Assembly (NCBI RefSeq): GCF_009762325.1
Contig: NZ_CP034348.1
Coordinates: 688,501-752,500, forward strand
DNA: 64,000 nt
DNA from: Roseovarius faecimaris
GTDB lineage: Bacteria; Pseudomonadota; Alphaproteobacteria; Rhodobacterales; Rhodobacteraceae
Reading direction: 5' to 3'
The position numbers and the translations under genes were made by a program. Below, piece by piece: positions 17,562-25,560 of this stretch. Numbering within the stretch: position 1 is the stretch's first letter; every line of letters starts with the position of its first letter. Below the pieces are notes generated by a model, which made no database searches, was not told the origin of the DNA, and saw only the letters and a list, made by a program, of their open reading frames with translations.

Positions 17562-18710
17562 ATGACACATGTACTGACACGACTGATCGACCGGCTGACC
17601 GGGCATACCCGCGTCACCGTGATGGAAACCGAGCGCCTGCTGGTGCTGGAACGCGGGCGGATCGCGACGATCCTGAGCGCGGGTGAGCACCGGCTGAAGC
17701 GGAAGGACACCGTCACGGAACGCCACGATCTGAACCGTCTCCGTTTCACCACGCCCTATGAGGCGGCTCTGTTTCGGGAGCGGCCCGATCTGGCTGAGGC
17801 CCACCTGACCGAAGTTCGGGCAGGTGAGGACGAGGTCCTGATCGTCCGGCGCGACGGGCGACTGCATGGCGTTGTCCTGGCCGGGGATCGCGAGGTTCTG
17901 TGGACCGATGCGGGGCCCTGGGCGGTCGAACGGCTCACCCTGACGGACACGCTGGCAGTCGAGCGCAAGCTCGGAAAGGCGCTGGTCCGGGCCGGGCTGG
18001 GTCATGTCCTGACCATCTGGGACGTGGCAGAGGGTCATGTTGGCCTGTTGACGGTCGATGGGGTCCTGAAAGGGCGCCTTGAGCCGGGGACGCATGCCTT
18101 CTGGCATATCGGGCGCGGTGCGACCGTTCGGATGATCGATCTGCGGATGCGAACCCACGAGGTCACTGGTCAGGAAATCCTGACCAAGGACCGGGTGACC
18201 ATCCGGGTCAACCTGACGGCGGTCTACCGCGTCACTGACCCCGAGCGTGCCGTGGCCGCGGTGAAAGACTACACCGAGGCGCTGCACCGGGCCCTGCAAC
18301 TGGCGTTTCGCCGGACGCTGGGCGCGCTGACGCTCGACACGATCCTGGCCGAAAAAGGCGCGGTCAATGCCGATGCGGCCGAGGCCGTGCGCGCCGAAAT
18401 GGCGCGGATCGGGATCGAGGTGGGCGAGATCGCCCTGCGCGATGTCATCCTGCCGGGTGAGATGCGCGAGATCCTGAACCGGGTTGTCACGGCCGAAAAA
18501 GAGGCCGAGGCCAACGTGATCCGGCGCCGGGAAGAAACGAACGCAACGCGGGCGCTTCTGAACACGGCAAAGGTGATGGCCGAGAACCCGGTGATGCTGC
18601 GGCTGAAAGAGCTGGAAGCTCTGGAGGCCATCGCGGGGAAAGTCGAACGGCTGACGGTCCATAACGGGACCGAAGGCCTGATGACCGATCTCGTGAAGCT
18701 GCGGGAATAG
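17562..18710 (+). CDS. Slipin-type SPFH (band 7) family protein
   Basis: A 382-residue prohibitin/stomatin-homology protein. The N-terminal ~130 residues form an extra beta-rich domain; the SPFH core runs from about residue 150 to 330 (RGATVRMIDLRMRTHEVTGQEILTKD and the VNLTAVYRVTDPERAV segment). It ends in a helical segment rich in Ala/Glu (RVVTAEKEAEANVIRRREETNATRALLNTA). No transmembrane helix or signal peptide is present, unlike classical stomatins, so it is probably a cytoplasmic oligomer. AAAGGAGA precedes ATG 17562. As I recall, slipins of this type occur beside RtcB/RtcA RNA-repair genes; here the neighbour is a tRNA-like array. Confidence 0.85.
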   Translation: MTHVLTRLIDRLTGHTRVTVMETERLLVLERGRIATILSAGEHRLKRKDTVTERHDLNRLRFTTPYEAALFRERPDLAEAHLTEVRAGEDEVLIVRRDGRLHGVVLAGDREVLWTDAGPWAVERLTLTDTLAVERKLGKALVRAGLGHVLTIWDVAEGHVGLLTVDGVLKGRLEPGTHAFWHIGRGATVRMIDLRMRTHEVTGQEILTKDRVTIRVNLTAVYRVTDPERAVAAVKDYTEALHRALQLAFRRTLGALTLDTILAEKGAVNADAAEAVRAEMARIGIEVGEIALRDVILPGEMREILNRVVTAEKEAEANVIRRREETNATRALLNTAKVMAENPVMLRLKELEALEAIAGKVERLTVHNGTEGLMTDLVKLRE

Positions 18711-18721
18711 GAAGGCCGGTG

Positions 18722-18755
18722 CCCGGCCCGGGGGAAACCTCGGGCCGGGTTTTTC
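18722..18755 (+). terminator. Intrinsic terminator of the slipin gene
   Basis: A perfect 9-bp GC stem, CCCGGCCCG (18722-18730) with CGGGCCGGG (18741-18749), is followed by TTTTT. It lies 12 bases after the stop codon. Confidence 0.9.
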
Positions 18756-19194
18756 ACGATATTTCCATAGCCGCGTCCAGTGAACGCCAGCGGGCGCCGC
18801 GTGCTTGTGCCGGTCCGCCCGATCTCGTCAGCCCGCCGAAGTCGCAGAGATAGTGCCCGCAGGATCATTCGGGACAGCGCCGGGCGCTTCGGGGACAGGG
18901 AGCAGACGACCCGTTGCGGCATGCGCAACCCCGGGAGTGTTGGAAACCGGGTTGATTGCCATGGGGATCCCGGCCGCAGCGCTGCCGTGGACCAGCAGGT
19001 TACGTCAATTCGAACGTCCGCCGTGCGCGTTCTGCACCGGCTTGCGCGGCGCTGAGGGCTGAACCCGCCTCGGGTTCTTTCTTTCAGGCTCAGGCGTTTG
19101 TGCTGCCCTTTGATTGATGAGATGCAGACGGCTGCATCTCACGCCTTCTGACACCCACTGCGCGATCCTCCCATGGTGGGTGGTGCGCATCAGG
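18756..19194. other. Non-coding gap with a hairpin after bhcD
   Basis: I see no convincing gene; open frames here have atypical composition and no recognisable motif. GAGATGCAG (19119-19127) and CTGCATCTC (19132-19140) form a perfect 9-bp stem with loop ACGG. It lies 55 bases beyond the bhcD stop on the minus strand and may terminate the bhc operon, although a T-run is lacking. Confidence 0.4.
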
Positions 19195-20199
19195 TCACAG
19201 GCTGACCATGGGTGCGCCGTCGCTGGCGGCCGCACGCGCCGCCACATCCGCAACCGCAAGATCCTGAAGCCCCACGCCGGTTCCATCGAAGAGGGTGATC
19301 TCGTCCTCCGAGTTGCGCCCGGCGTGATCGCCGTTGATGACGGCGCCGATCGGTGTGATATCCGCATCGGAGATAAGCCCCGCCGACACGGCGTGCTGAG
19401 CTTCTCCGATGCTGACGGATTGTGCCAGCTCGTCAGTGAACACCGTGGCCCGGGCCAACAGCGCCGCGTCGACCTCCTGCTTGCCTTTGGTGTCTGTACC
19501 CATGCAGGCGATATGCGTTCCCGGCTTGATCCAGTCGGCCATCAGAAGCGGCTCGAACGCCGAGGTGATGGTGATGATCACATCCGCCTGTGCGCCCACG
19601 TCCTCTGCACTGACCGCGTCAAAGGGCAGGCCGATTTCTTCGGCGACAGCGGCCAGCTTGGGCAGCATATCGGGATGCGGGTTCCAGGCGACCACGCGCT
19701 CGAAATTGCGCTGCTCGGCAGCGGCGCGCAGCTGGAACTGGGCCTGATGCCCCGCGCCGATCATCCCAAGAACCCGGGCGTCCTTGCGCGCCAGATGCGC
19801 GATCGAGACCGAGGACGACGCGGCGGTGCGAATGGCGGTCAGGTAGTTGCCTCCGACAAGCGCCTTGAGCTGTCCGGTATCGGGATCGAAGAGAAACACC
19901 GTCGATTGGTGGTTCGTCAGGCCCTTGTCCATGTTGCCGGGCCAGTAGCCGCCAGATTTCAGGCCAAGCACCAGCCCGGCGCGGTCAAATCCGGATTTGA
20001 ACCCGTAAAGCGCATCCGCATGGCCGATGGCTTCGCGGATGACCGGGAAGTTGTAGGCATCATTCCGGGCCATGGCCCCGAACACGGCCTCGACCGCGTC
20101 GAATGCCTCCTTGCGGCCGACAAGCCGCTGGCAGTCTGCCTCCGAGACCACAACGATTCCGGCCTGAGGGCTTGAGTTGTCTTTCGCCATTTTGAGCAT
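19195..20199 (-). CDS. bhcD: Iminosuccinate reductase of the beta-hydroxyaspartate cycle
   Basis: A 334-residue protein of the ornithine cyclodeaminase/mu-crystallin family, with a Rossmann motif GMIGAGHQAQFQLRA. In the beta-hydroxyaspartate cycle this member (BhcD) reduces iminosuccinate to aspartate with NADH, regenerating the amino donor for BhcA. The assignment rests mainly on its place after bhcC and bhcB and on overall family. GGAGG stands six bases before ATG 20199; an in-frame ATG at 20190 is less well placed. It is last in the bhcABCD operon. Confidence 0.92.
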   Translation of the reverse strand: MLKMAKDNSSPQAGIVVVSEADCQRLVGRKEAFDAVEAVFGAMARNDAYNFPVIREAIGHADALYGFKSGFDRAGLVLGLKSGGYWPGNMDKGLTNHQSTVFLFDPDTGQLKALVGGNYLTAIRTAASSSVSIAHLARKDARVLGMIGAGHQAQFQLRAAAEQRNFERVVAWNPHPDMLPKLAAVAEEIGLPFDAVSAEDVGAQADVIITITSAFEPLLMADWIKPGTHIACMGTDTKGKQEVDAALLARATVFTDELAQSVSIGEAQHAVSAGLISDADITPIGAVINGDHAGRNSEDEITLFDGTGVGLQDLAVADVAARAAASDGAPMVSL

Positions 20200-20286
20200 T
20201 GGTTCCTCCGGAGGGGGGCGGGGGCAGGATTGCCAGAGAGAAAGGGGGGAAAGGCAGGATGGCGGAGTGATCCGCCACCCCGTGAC

Positions 20287-21450
20287 TTAGTAGGCCTTGC
20301 CGCGTGCGGAGACGGGCCAGAGGGTTTCGACTTTGCCGTTGCGCACACCGACATACCAGTCGTGCACATTGCAGGTCGGGTCGCAGTGGCCGGGCACGAG
20401 GCGCAGCTTGTCGTTGACTTTCAGCACGCTGTCGGGGTCGGAGATCACGCCATGCTCATCAGAGCATTTCACATAGGCGACGTCATCGCGGCCGTGGATG
20501 AAGGGCAGGCCGGAATCGACCGATTGCGCCTTGAGCCCCGCGTCGCAGATCGCCTTGTCGGCCTTCGCATGGGACATGACAGAGGTCAGGATGAACAAGG
20601 CGTTCTCCCATTCGCCGTCGTCGATGCGCTTGCCGTCCTTGTCGAGGATGCGGCCGTAATCCGCGTCCATGAAGGCGTAGGAGCCGCATTGAAGCTCGTT
20701 ATAGACGCCAGAGGTGCCTTCGAAGTAATAGCTGCCGGTGCCGCCGCCGCCGACGATATCACATTCCAGACCTTCGGCCTTCAGTGTCTCCACGGCGTCT
20801 TTGACCATGGCCACCGCGATGTCGATCTTGGCTTTGCGGTCATCATAGCTGTCGAGGTGCTGCATCGCGCCCTGATAGGCCTGAATACCGGCAAACCTGA
20901 GCCCGTCCGCCGCGTCGATGGCCTTGGCGATCTCGACGACATCCGGGGTGGTCGTCACGCCGCAGCGCCCGGCGCCGCAGTCGATTTCAACGAGGCATTC
21001 GATCGTCGTGCCGTGGCGGGCCGCCGCGTCCGACAGATCGGCGACATTCGCGATATCGTCCACACAACAGATGGCGCGGGCACCAAGCTTGGGCAGGCGC
21101 GCCAGGCGGTCGATCTTGGCCGGATCACGGACCTGGTTCGACACCAGCACATCCTTGATGCCACCCCGTGCAAAGACTTCGGCCTCTGACACTTTCTGGC
21201 AGCACACGCCGCAGGCCCCGCCAAGTTCTTCCTGCAGACGCGCCACATCGACGGATTTGTGCATTTTGCCGTGCACCCGGTGGCGCACGCCATGCGCCTT
21301 GGCCCAGTCGCCCATTTTCTTGATGTTGCGCTCAAGTGCATCGAGATCAAGGACCAGACAGGGCGTCTGGATTTCGCTTTCGTTCATGCCGATGGCGGCG
21401 GGAACGTCATAGCCGACTTCGAGGTCGTTCATGTGGATCAGGGCATTCAT
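20287..21450 (-). CDS. bhcC: beta-hydroxyaspartate aldolase
   Basis: A 387-residue fold-type III PLP enzyme related to D-threonine aldolase. The PLP lysine is expected at Lys62 in HRVHGKMHKS, and the metal-binding His/Asp pair is seen in the C-terminal GHCDPTCN motif. BhcC condenses glyoxylate and glycine to (2R,3S)-beta-hydroxyaspartate. It lies 15 bases after bhcB and 87 bases before bhcD. Its cluster context separates it from ordinary D-threonine aldolases. Confidence 0.94.
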   Translation of the reverse strand: MNALIHMNDLEVGYDVPAAIGMNESEIQTPCLVLDLDALERNIKKMGDWAKAHGVRHRVHGKMHKSVDVARLQEELGGACGVCCQKVSEAEVFARGGIKDVLVSNQVRDPAKIDRLARLPKLGARAICCVDDIANVADLSDAAARHGTTIECLVEIDCGAGRCGVTTTPDVVEIAKAIDAADGLRFAGIQAYQGAMQHLDSYDDRKAKIDIAVAMVKDAVETLKAEGLECDIVGGGGTGSYYFEGTSGVYNELQCGSYAFMDADYGRILDKDGKRIDDGEWENALFILTSVMSHAKADKAICDAGLKAQSVDSGLPFIHGRDDVAYVKCSDEHGVISDPDSVLKVNDKLRLVPGHCDPTCNVHDWYVGVRNGKVETLWPVSARGKAY

Positions 21451-21465
21451 TGACTTGTCTCCAGC

Positions 21466-22437
21466 TCAGGTTTCGATCCAGGGCAGCTTGTCGAGATCGA
21501 CATTGCCGCCCGTGATGATGACGCCGACACGCTTTCCGGCGAAAATTTCAGGGTTCTTCAGAATAACGGCGAGCGGCACCGCGCAGCTTGGCTCGATCAC
21601 CATTTTCAACCGCTTCCAGCTGAGTTTCATCGCGTCGATGATCTCTTGCTCGCTGGCTGTCAGGATGTCTGTGACGTGGTTGGAAACGAAATGCCAGGTC
21701 AGGTCTTTGAGCGGCACCTTGAGGCCATCGGCGATGGTCTCGGGGGCGTCATCGGCAATGATGTGACCGGCCTTGAGCGACCGCATCGCGTCGTCCGCCT
21801 GTTCCGGCTCGGCGGCATAGATTTTCACATGCGGCGCGATCGAGAACACGGTCAGGCAGGTGCCGGAAATCATGCCGCCACCGCCGATGGGGGCCACGAG
21901 AATATCAAGATCCTCGACCTGTTCGAGAAATTCCTTGGAGCACGTTGCCTGTCCGGCAATCACGCGCGGATCGTTATAGGGGTGTACGAAATCCCCGCCG
22001 GTTTCGGCCTGGACCCGGGCAAAGGTCTCTTCGCGGCTCGAAGTGGAAGGCTCGCATTCGGTAATCTTGCCGCCATAGGCGATCACCGCGTCCTTCTTGG
22101 CCTGCGGCGCGGTGCGCGGCATGACCACGTTGCACGGGATGCCACGCCGCCCGGCGGCATAGGACAAGCACAGCGCGTGATTGCCGGAACTATGCGTTGC
22201 CACGCCTTTCGCGGCCTGATCATCGCTCAGCCCGAAAACGGCGTTCGATGCGCCCCGCACCTTGAACGCGCCCGGCGGTTGCAGGTTCTCGCATTTGAAG
22301 AACAGGCTGGCGCCGGTCTGCTGGTCGAGGGCGTCGTTGGTCAGGATCTCCGTGCGCCGGATATGCGGCGCGATACGCTCGTGCGCCACAAGCACATCCT
22401 GCCAGGTCGGGAGTGAGATATCGGCTTTGATATTCAT
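21466..22437 (-). CDS. bhcB: beta-hydroxyaspartate dehydratase
   Basis: A 323-residue fold-type II PLP enzyme of the serine/threonine dehydratase family. Lys59 lies in the PLP motif AFKVRGASN, and the phosphate-binding glycine loop reads GGGGMISG near residue 185. BhcB removes water from beta-hydroxyaspartate to give iminosuccinate. It follows bhcA after 11 bases. Without the cluster it would be read as a threonine dehydratase or serine racemase. Confidence 0.94.
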   Translation of the reverse strand: MNIKADISLPTWQDVLVAHERIAPHIRRTEILTNDALDQQTGASLFFKCENLQPPGAFKVRGASNAVFGLSDDQAAKGVATHSSGNHALCLSYAAGRRGIPCNVVMPRTAPQAKKDAVIAYGGKITECEPSTSSREETFARVQAETGGDFVHPYNDPRVIAGQATCSKEFLEQVEDLDILVAPIGGGGMISGTCLTVFSIAPHVKIYAAEPEQADDAMRSLKAGHIIADDAPETIADGLKVPLKDLTWHFVSNHVTDILTASEQEIIDAMKLSWKRLKMVIEPSCAVPLAVILKNPEIFAGKRVGVIITGGNVDLDKLPWIET

Positions 22438-22448
22438 GCTCTTTCTCC

Positions 22449-23639
22449 TCAGGCCGCTGTTTTCAGAGCGGTTTTGGTGGTCTGACGATAATACTCCTGT
22501 GCCGCGCGGGTGCCTGACCCCAGCTCGACCGGATAGCCCAGGTCAGCCATGGCCATCTCGACCGTTGCAATCCCGGAGAGCGCCATCACGTCCGTGAGCG
22601 ATCCCAGATGCCCGATGCGGAAGGCCTTGCCTGCCATCTCTCCGAGCCCCACGCCGAAGGACACGCCATAGTGATCGAAAATATGGTTGGTCAGCTCGTC
22701 CGAGTTGAACCCGTCCGGCACATAGATCGCGCTGACCGTGTCCGAATAAAGCTCGGGCCGATGCGCGCAAAGTTTCAGACCCCAGGCGCGGACCGCCTCG
22801 CGGACGCCTTCGGCAATCCGGGCATGGCGCGCGAACACATTGTCGAGCCCTTCCTCAAAGATCATGTCCAGGCTGGCGCGCAGGCCGTACATGATCTGCA
22901 GTGGGGGCGTATAGGGGAAGCCGCCCTTGTCATTGGCGCCCGCCATGTCATTGAAATCAAAGAACGTCCGGGGGCATTTGGCGGATTTCGCCGCCTCCAT
23001 TGCCTTTTCGCTGACGCCGACGATGGCCATGCCGGTGGCCAGCATGAAACCCTTCTGACTGCCTGAGACAGCAAGATCGACCCCCCAGTCATCCATGCGA
23101 AAATCCATCGACGCGAGGGACGAGACGCAATCGACATAAAGCATCGCCGGATGACCTGCCGCGTCCATCGCCCGGCGCACGGCGGCGATGTCCGACCGCA
23201 CACCGGTTGCGGTTTCGTTATGGGTGACCAGAACCGCCTTGATCTCGTGGTTGGTATCGGCGGCCAGGCGCGCGCCGTAAAGATCGGCAGGCGCCCCGTC
23301 GCCCCAGGCACATTCGATGATCTCGACATCGAGATTGTGGCGCTGGCACAGGTCGATCCAGCGGTGTGAAAACATCCCGAAACGGGCCACCAGCACCTTG
23401 TCACCCGGGGAGAGCGTGTTCGTTATGGCCGCTTCCCACCCGCCGGTGCCGGAGGCAGGGAACGTGATCACCCGGCCTGTCTTCGTTTTGAACACCTTCT
23501 TGAGATCATCGAGCAAAGGGGAAAGCAGTTCGATGAAATCGGGCGCGCGGTGATCCATCGTCTGAATGCTCATCGCATATCTCAGCCGATCAGGGATATT
23601 CGTGGGTCCGGGGATAAAGACAGGGTTTTGTCCAGTCAT
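22449..23639 (-). CDS. bhcA: Aspartate-glyoxylate aminotransferase
   Basis: A 396-residue class V aminotransferase (serine-glyoxylate transaminase type), with PLP lysine Lys196 in SGSQKGF. In the cycle it transfers the amino group of aspartate to glyoxylate, giving oxaloacetate and glycine, so two glyoxylates become one C4 acid without carbon loss. ACGGAGG precedes ATG 23639. It is the first gene of the operon, transcribed away from bhcR across an AT-rich control region. Confidence 0.95.
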   Translation of the reverse strand: MTGQNPVFIPGPTNIPDRLRYAMSIQTMDHRAPDFIELLSPLLDDLKKVFKTKTGRVITFPASGTGGWEAAITNTLSPGDKVLVARFGMFSHRWIDLCQRHNLDVEIIECAWGDGAPADLYGARLAADTNHEIKAVLVTHNETATGVRSDIAAVRRAMDAAGHPAMLYVDCVSSLASMDFRMDDWGVDLAVSGSQKGFMLATGMAIVGVSEKAMEAAKSAKCPRTFFDFNDMAGANDKGGFPYTPPLQIMYGLRASLDMIFEEGLDNVFARHARIAEGVREAVRAWGLKLCAHRPELYSDTVSAIYVPDGFNSDELTNHIFDHYGVSFGVGLGEMAGKAFRIGHLGSLTDVMALSGIATVEMAMADLGYPVELGSGTRAAQEYYRQTTKTALKTAA

Positions 23640-23857
23640 GGCACAGCCTCCGTTTCGCTAGAGAGGTTTTACGGCAGGGCATGTGGTTTTGCAATTTTTT
23701 CGAAAAAATATTCCAAAAATAATAAAAATATTAAAAATACATGAAAAACAATAAATTAGAATATTTCAATTAATGAATCAGAATTTATTGTCAAAAAATA
23801 AATCACAGCTAGAATGCGTCTTTGAAGCTCAATTCAGCGCAAGGGGGTCGAATCGTT
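23640..23857. promoter_or_regulatory. bhcA-bhcR divergent control region
   Basis: This is a sharply AT-rich stretch (about 23690-23805) in GC-rich DNA. It contains a 16-bp perfect palindrome ATTTTTTCGAAAAAAT (23694-23709), 55 bases upstream of bhcA. For bhcR, TTGTCA (23788-23793), 16 bases and TAGAAT (23810-23815) form a good promoter. For bhcA, TTGACA is present on the minus strand (23794-23789) without a clear -10. BhcR is known to bind the bhc promoter region and respond to glyoxylate; the palindrome as its site is my inference. Confidence 0.6.
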
Positions 23858-24700
23858 TTGGATACTGCACCAGCCAAAAGGACGCGCGGACGTCCGCGGA
23901 AACATCACACTGACGCCGATACCGGAACTGTTCAGGCGCTTGACCGCGGGTTGCACCTCCTCAGCCTGCTGTCCAGAGAGCACCGGATCACGCTGAGCAA
24001 TCTTGCGATGCAGGCGGGTATGCCCCCTTCGACGGCGCATCGCCTTCTGATGACGCTGCAAAGCCAGAAATTCGCGGATTTCGACGAAACCACGCAGGAA
24101 TGGATGATCGGCGTGGAAGCCTTTCGTATCGGGTCTGGGTTTCTCAGGCGGATCAACCTCGTCGAGGCGAGCCGCGATGTCATGCACAACCTCATGACGC
24201 GGACAGGGGAGACGGCGAACCTCGCCATTGCCGATGACGGAGATGTCGTGTTTGTAAGCCAGGTCGAAACCTATCATCCGATCAGGGCGTTCTTCCGGCC
24301 AGGCGCAAGAAGTGCGATGCATGCCTCGGGGGCCGGTAAGGCGCTGCTCGCGCAGCTTTCTAAGGAAGAGCTGGAACGGCTTCTGCAAAAGAAGGGCCTG
24401 CCCGAATTCACGCCCAAGACGCTGACGCGGCCCGATGCTCTGATCGCTGATCTTGAGCAAAGCCGCAAGCGCGGCTGGGCATTTGACGATGAAGAAAGAT
24501 ATGCCGGTATGCGGTGCATCGCCGCCCCGGTTTTCAATGCCTATGGCGCGGCTGTGGCGGGTATTTCGGTGTCGGGGCCGACCGTGCGTTTCGACGAGGA
24601 ACGAATCCAGCGGTTCAGCCTGGAGGTTCGCCGGGCCGCCGCCGAGCTGACGGAAAAGATCGGCGGTCAGATCTCAGATCACGCGACGGCTACGGGATAA
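23858..24700 (+). CDS. bhcR: IclR-family regulator of the beta-hydroxyaspartate cycle
   Basis: An IclR-type regulator of 280 residues (292 if started at TTG 23822). A basic tail (KRTRGRPRKHH) precedes the winged helix (LSLLSREHRITLSNLAMQAGMPPSTAHRLLMTLQ), followed by an effector-binding domain ending in the MRCIAAPVFNAYG... motif typical of IclR. I prefer TTG 23858 because AAGGGGG lies 10 bases upstream and the likely -10 box ends at 23815, leaving no leader for a start at 23822. It is divergent from bhcA, as in Paracoccus. Confidence 0.92.
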   Translation: MDTAPAKRTRGRPRKHHTDADTGTVQALDRGLHLLSLLSREHRITLSNLAMQAGMPPSTAHRLLMTLQSQKFADFDETTQEWMIGVEAFRIGSGFLRRINLVEASRDVMHNLMTRTGETANLAIADDGDVVFVSQVETYHPIRAFFRPGARSAMHASGAGKALLAQLSKEELERLLQKKGLPEFTPKTLTRPDALIADLEQSRKRGWAFDDEERYAGMRCIAAPVFNAYGAAVAGISVSGPTVRFDEERIQRFSLEVRRAAAELTEKIGGQISDHATATG

Positions 24701-24731
24701 CGCGAAGACTGTCGGCGTCGGCAGATACATC

Positions 24732-25127
24732 TCAGGCCTTGAACGCGTCATCCACAGGCACTTGCAGCGCGGTGGCCAGCGCGTTGGTCTGGCTGGCCAT
24801 GCCGATCACGGCCAGCAGCTCGCCATGTTGCGCGTCGCTCATGCCCTTGGCGCGGGCCGCGGCGGTGTGGGAATGCGCGCAATACTCGCAGGAATTGGCG
24901 ACCGACACGGCAATATAGATCAGCTCTTTGGTCAGCGGGTCGAGCTCCCCCGGTCCCATCACCTGCTTGAGGCGCTCCCAGGTGGCTTTGAGCAATGCAG
25001 GGTCATGTGCAAGGGCGCGCCAGAAATTATTGATGAAATCGCCGCCACGGGTTTTGCGGATATCGTCAAAGACCGCGCGGGCCTCGGGGCTGGCCTCTTC
25101 GTCGGTCAGAAGCGGAACGGTCGCCAT
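24732..25127 (-). CDS. Carboxymuconolactone decarboxylase/AhpD-like protein
   Basis: A 131-residue all-helical protein. The motif NSCEYCAHSH gives the Cys-x-x-Cys-x-x-x-His signature of the AhpD-like branch, where the cysteines are redox-active, rather than true decarboxylases. AGGAG stands eight bases before ATG 25127; the GTG at 25136 would bury it. It converges with bhcR and is followed in the opposite direction by a DUF2237 gene. Role: probable peroxide- or thiol-linked function, not provable here. Confidence 0.82.
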   Translation of the reverse strand: MATVPLLTDEEASPEARAVFDDIRKTRGGDFINNFWRALAHDPALLKATWERLKQVMGPGELDPLTKELIYIAVSVANSCEYCAHSHTAAARAKGMSDAQHGELLAVIGMASQTNALATALQVPVDDAFKA

Positions 25128-25155
25128 TGAGCGCACTCCTGTGCTGGATGGGGTT

Positions 25156-25530
25156 TCAGTCGGGCTGATGGGCTTTCAGCACTCTGAGCGGGACGATATC
25201 GAGCGCGCGCTCATGGGTGGCGGCCAGGTTGACCTTGGGCGCGCAGCCCTCGTCATGGGCCTGCAGGAACCGGGCGGCGCACAGGCACCACATATCACCC
25301 GGCTTAAGCCCGGCAAAGCCGAACTCGGGGCGCGGTGTCGAGAGATCGTTGCCGACATATTTGGAATAGGCCAGAAACTCTGCCGTCATCAGCGCGCAGA
25401 CGGTGTGACTGCCGCGGTCCTCGGCGCAGGTATTGCAGGACCCGTCGCGGAAAAATCCGGTCATCGGATCGCTGGAACAGGGCTGGAGCGCCTCGCCCAA
25501 GACATTGATAGACGGGTCTTTTTCGGTCAT
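25156..25530 (-). CDS. DUF2237 family protein
   Basis: A 124-residue protein recognisable as DUF2237 from NVLGEALQPCSSDPMTGFFRDGSCNTC and the later GLKPGDMWCLCAARFLQA. It has six conserved cysteines and a cluster of Asp/His residues that could bind a metal, though no function is established. It lies 28 bases upstream of the AhpD-like gene on the same strand, so they may be co-expressed. Confidence 0.85.
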   Translation of the reverse strand: MTEKDPSINVLGEALQPCSSDPMTGFFRDGSCNTCAEDRGSHTVCALMTAEFLAYSKYVGNDLSTPRPEFGFAGLKPGDMWCLCAARFLQAHDEGCAPKVNLAATHERALDIVPLRVLKAHQPD

Positions 25531-25560
25531 GTTCGCGCCTCTCTCGGACGCATTATGACC

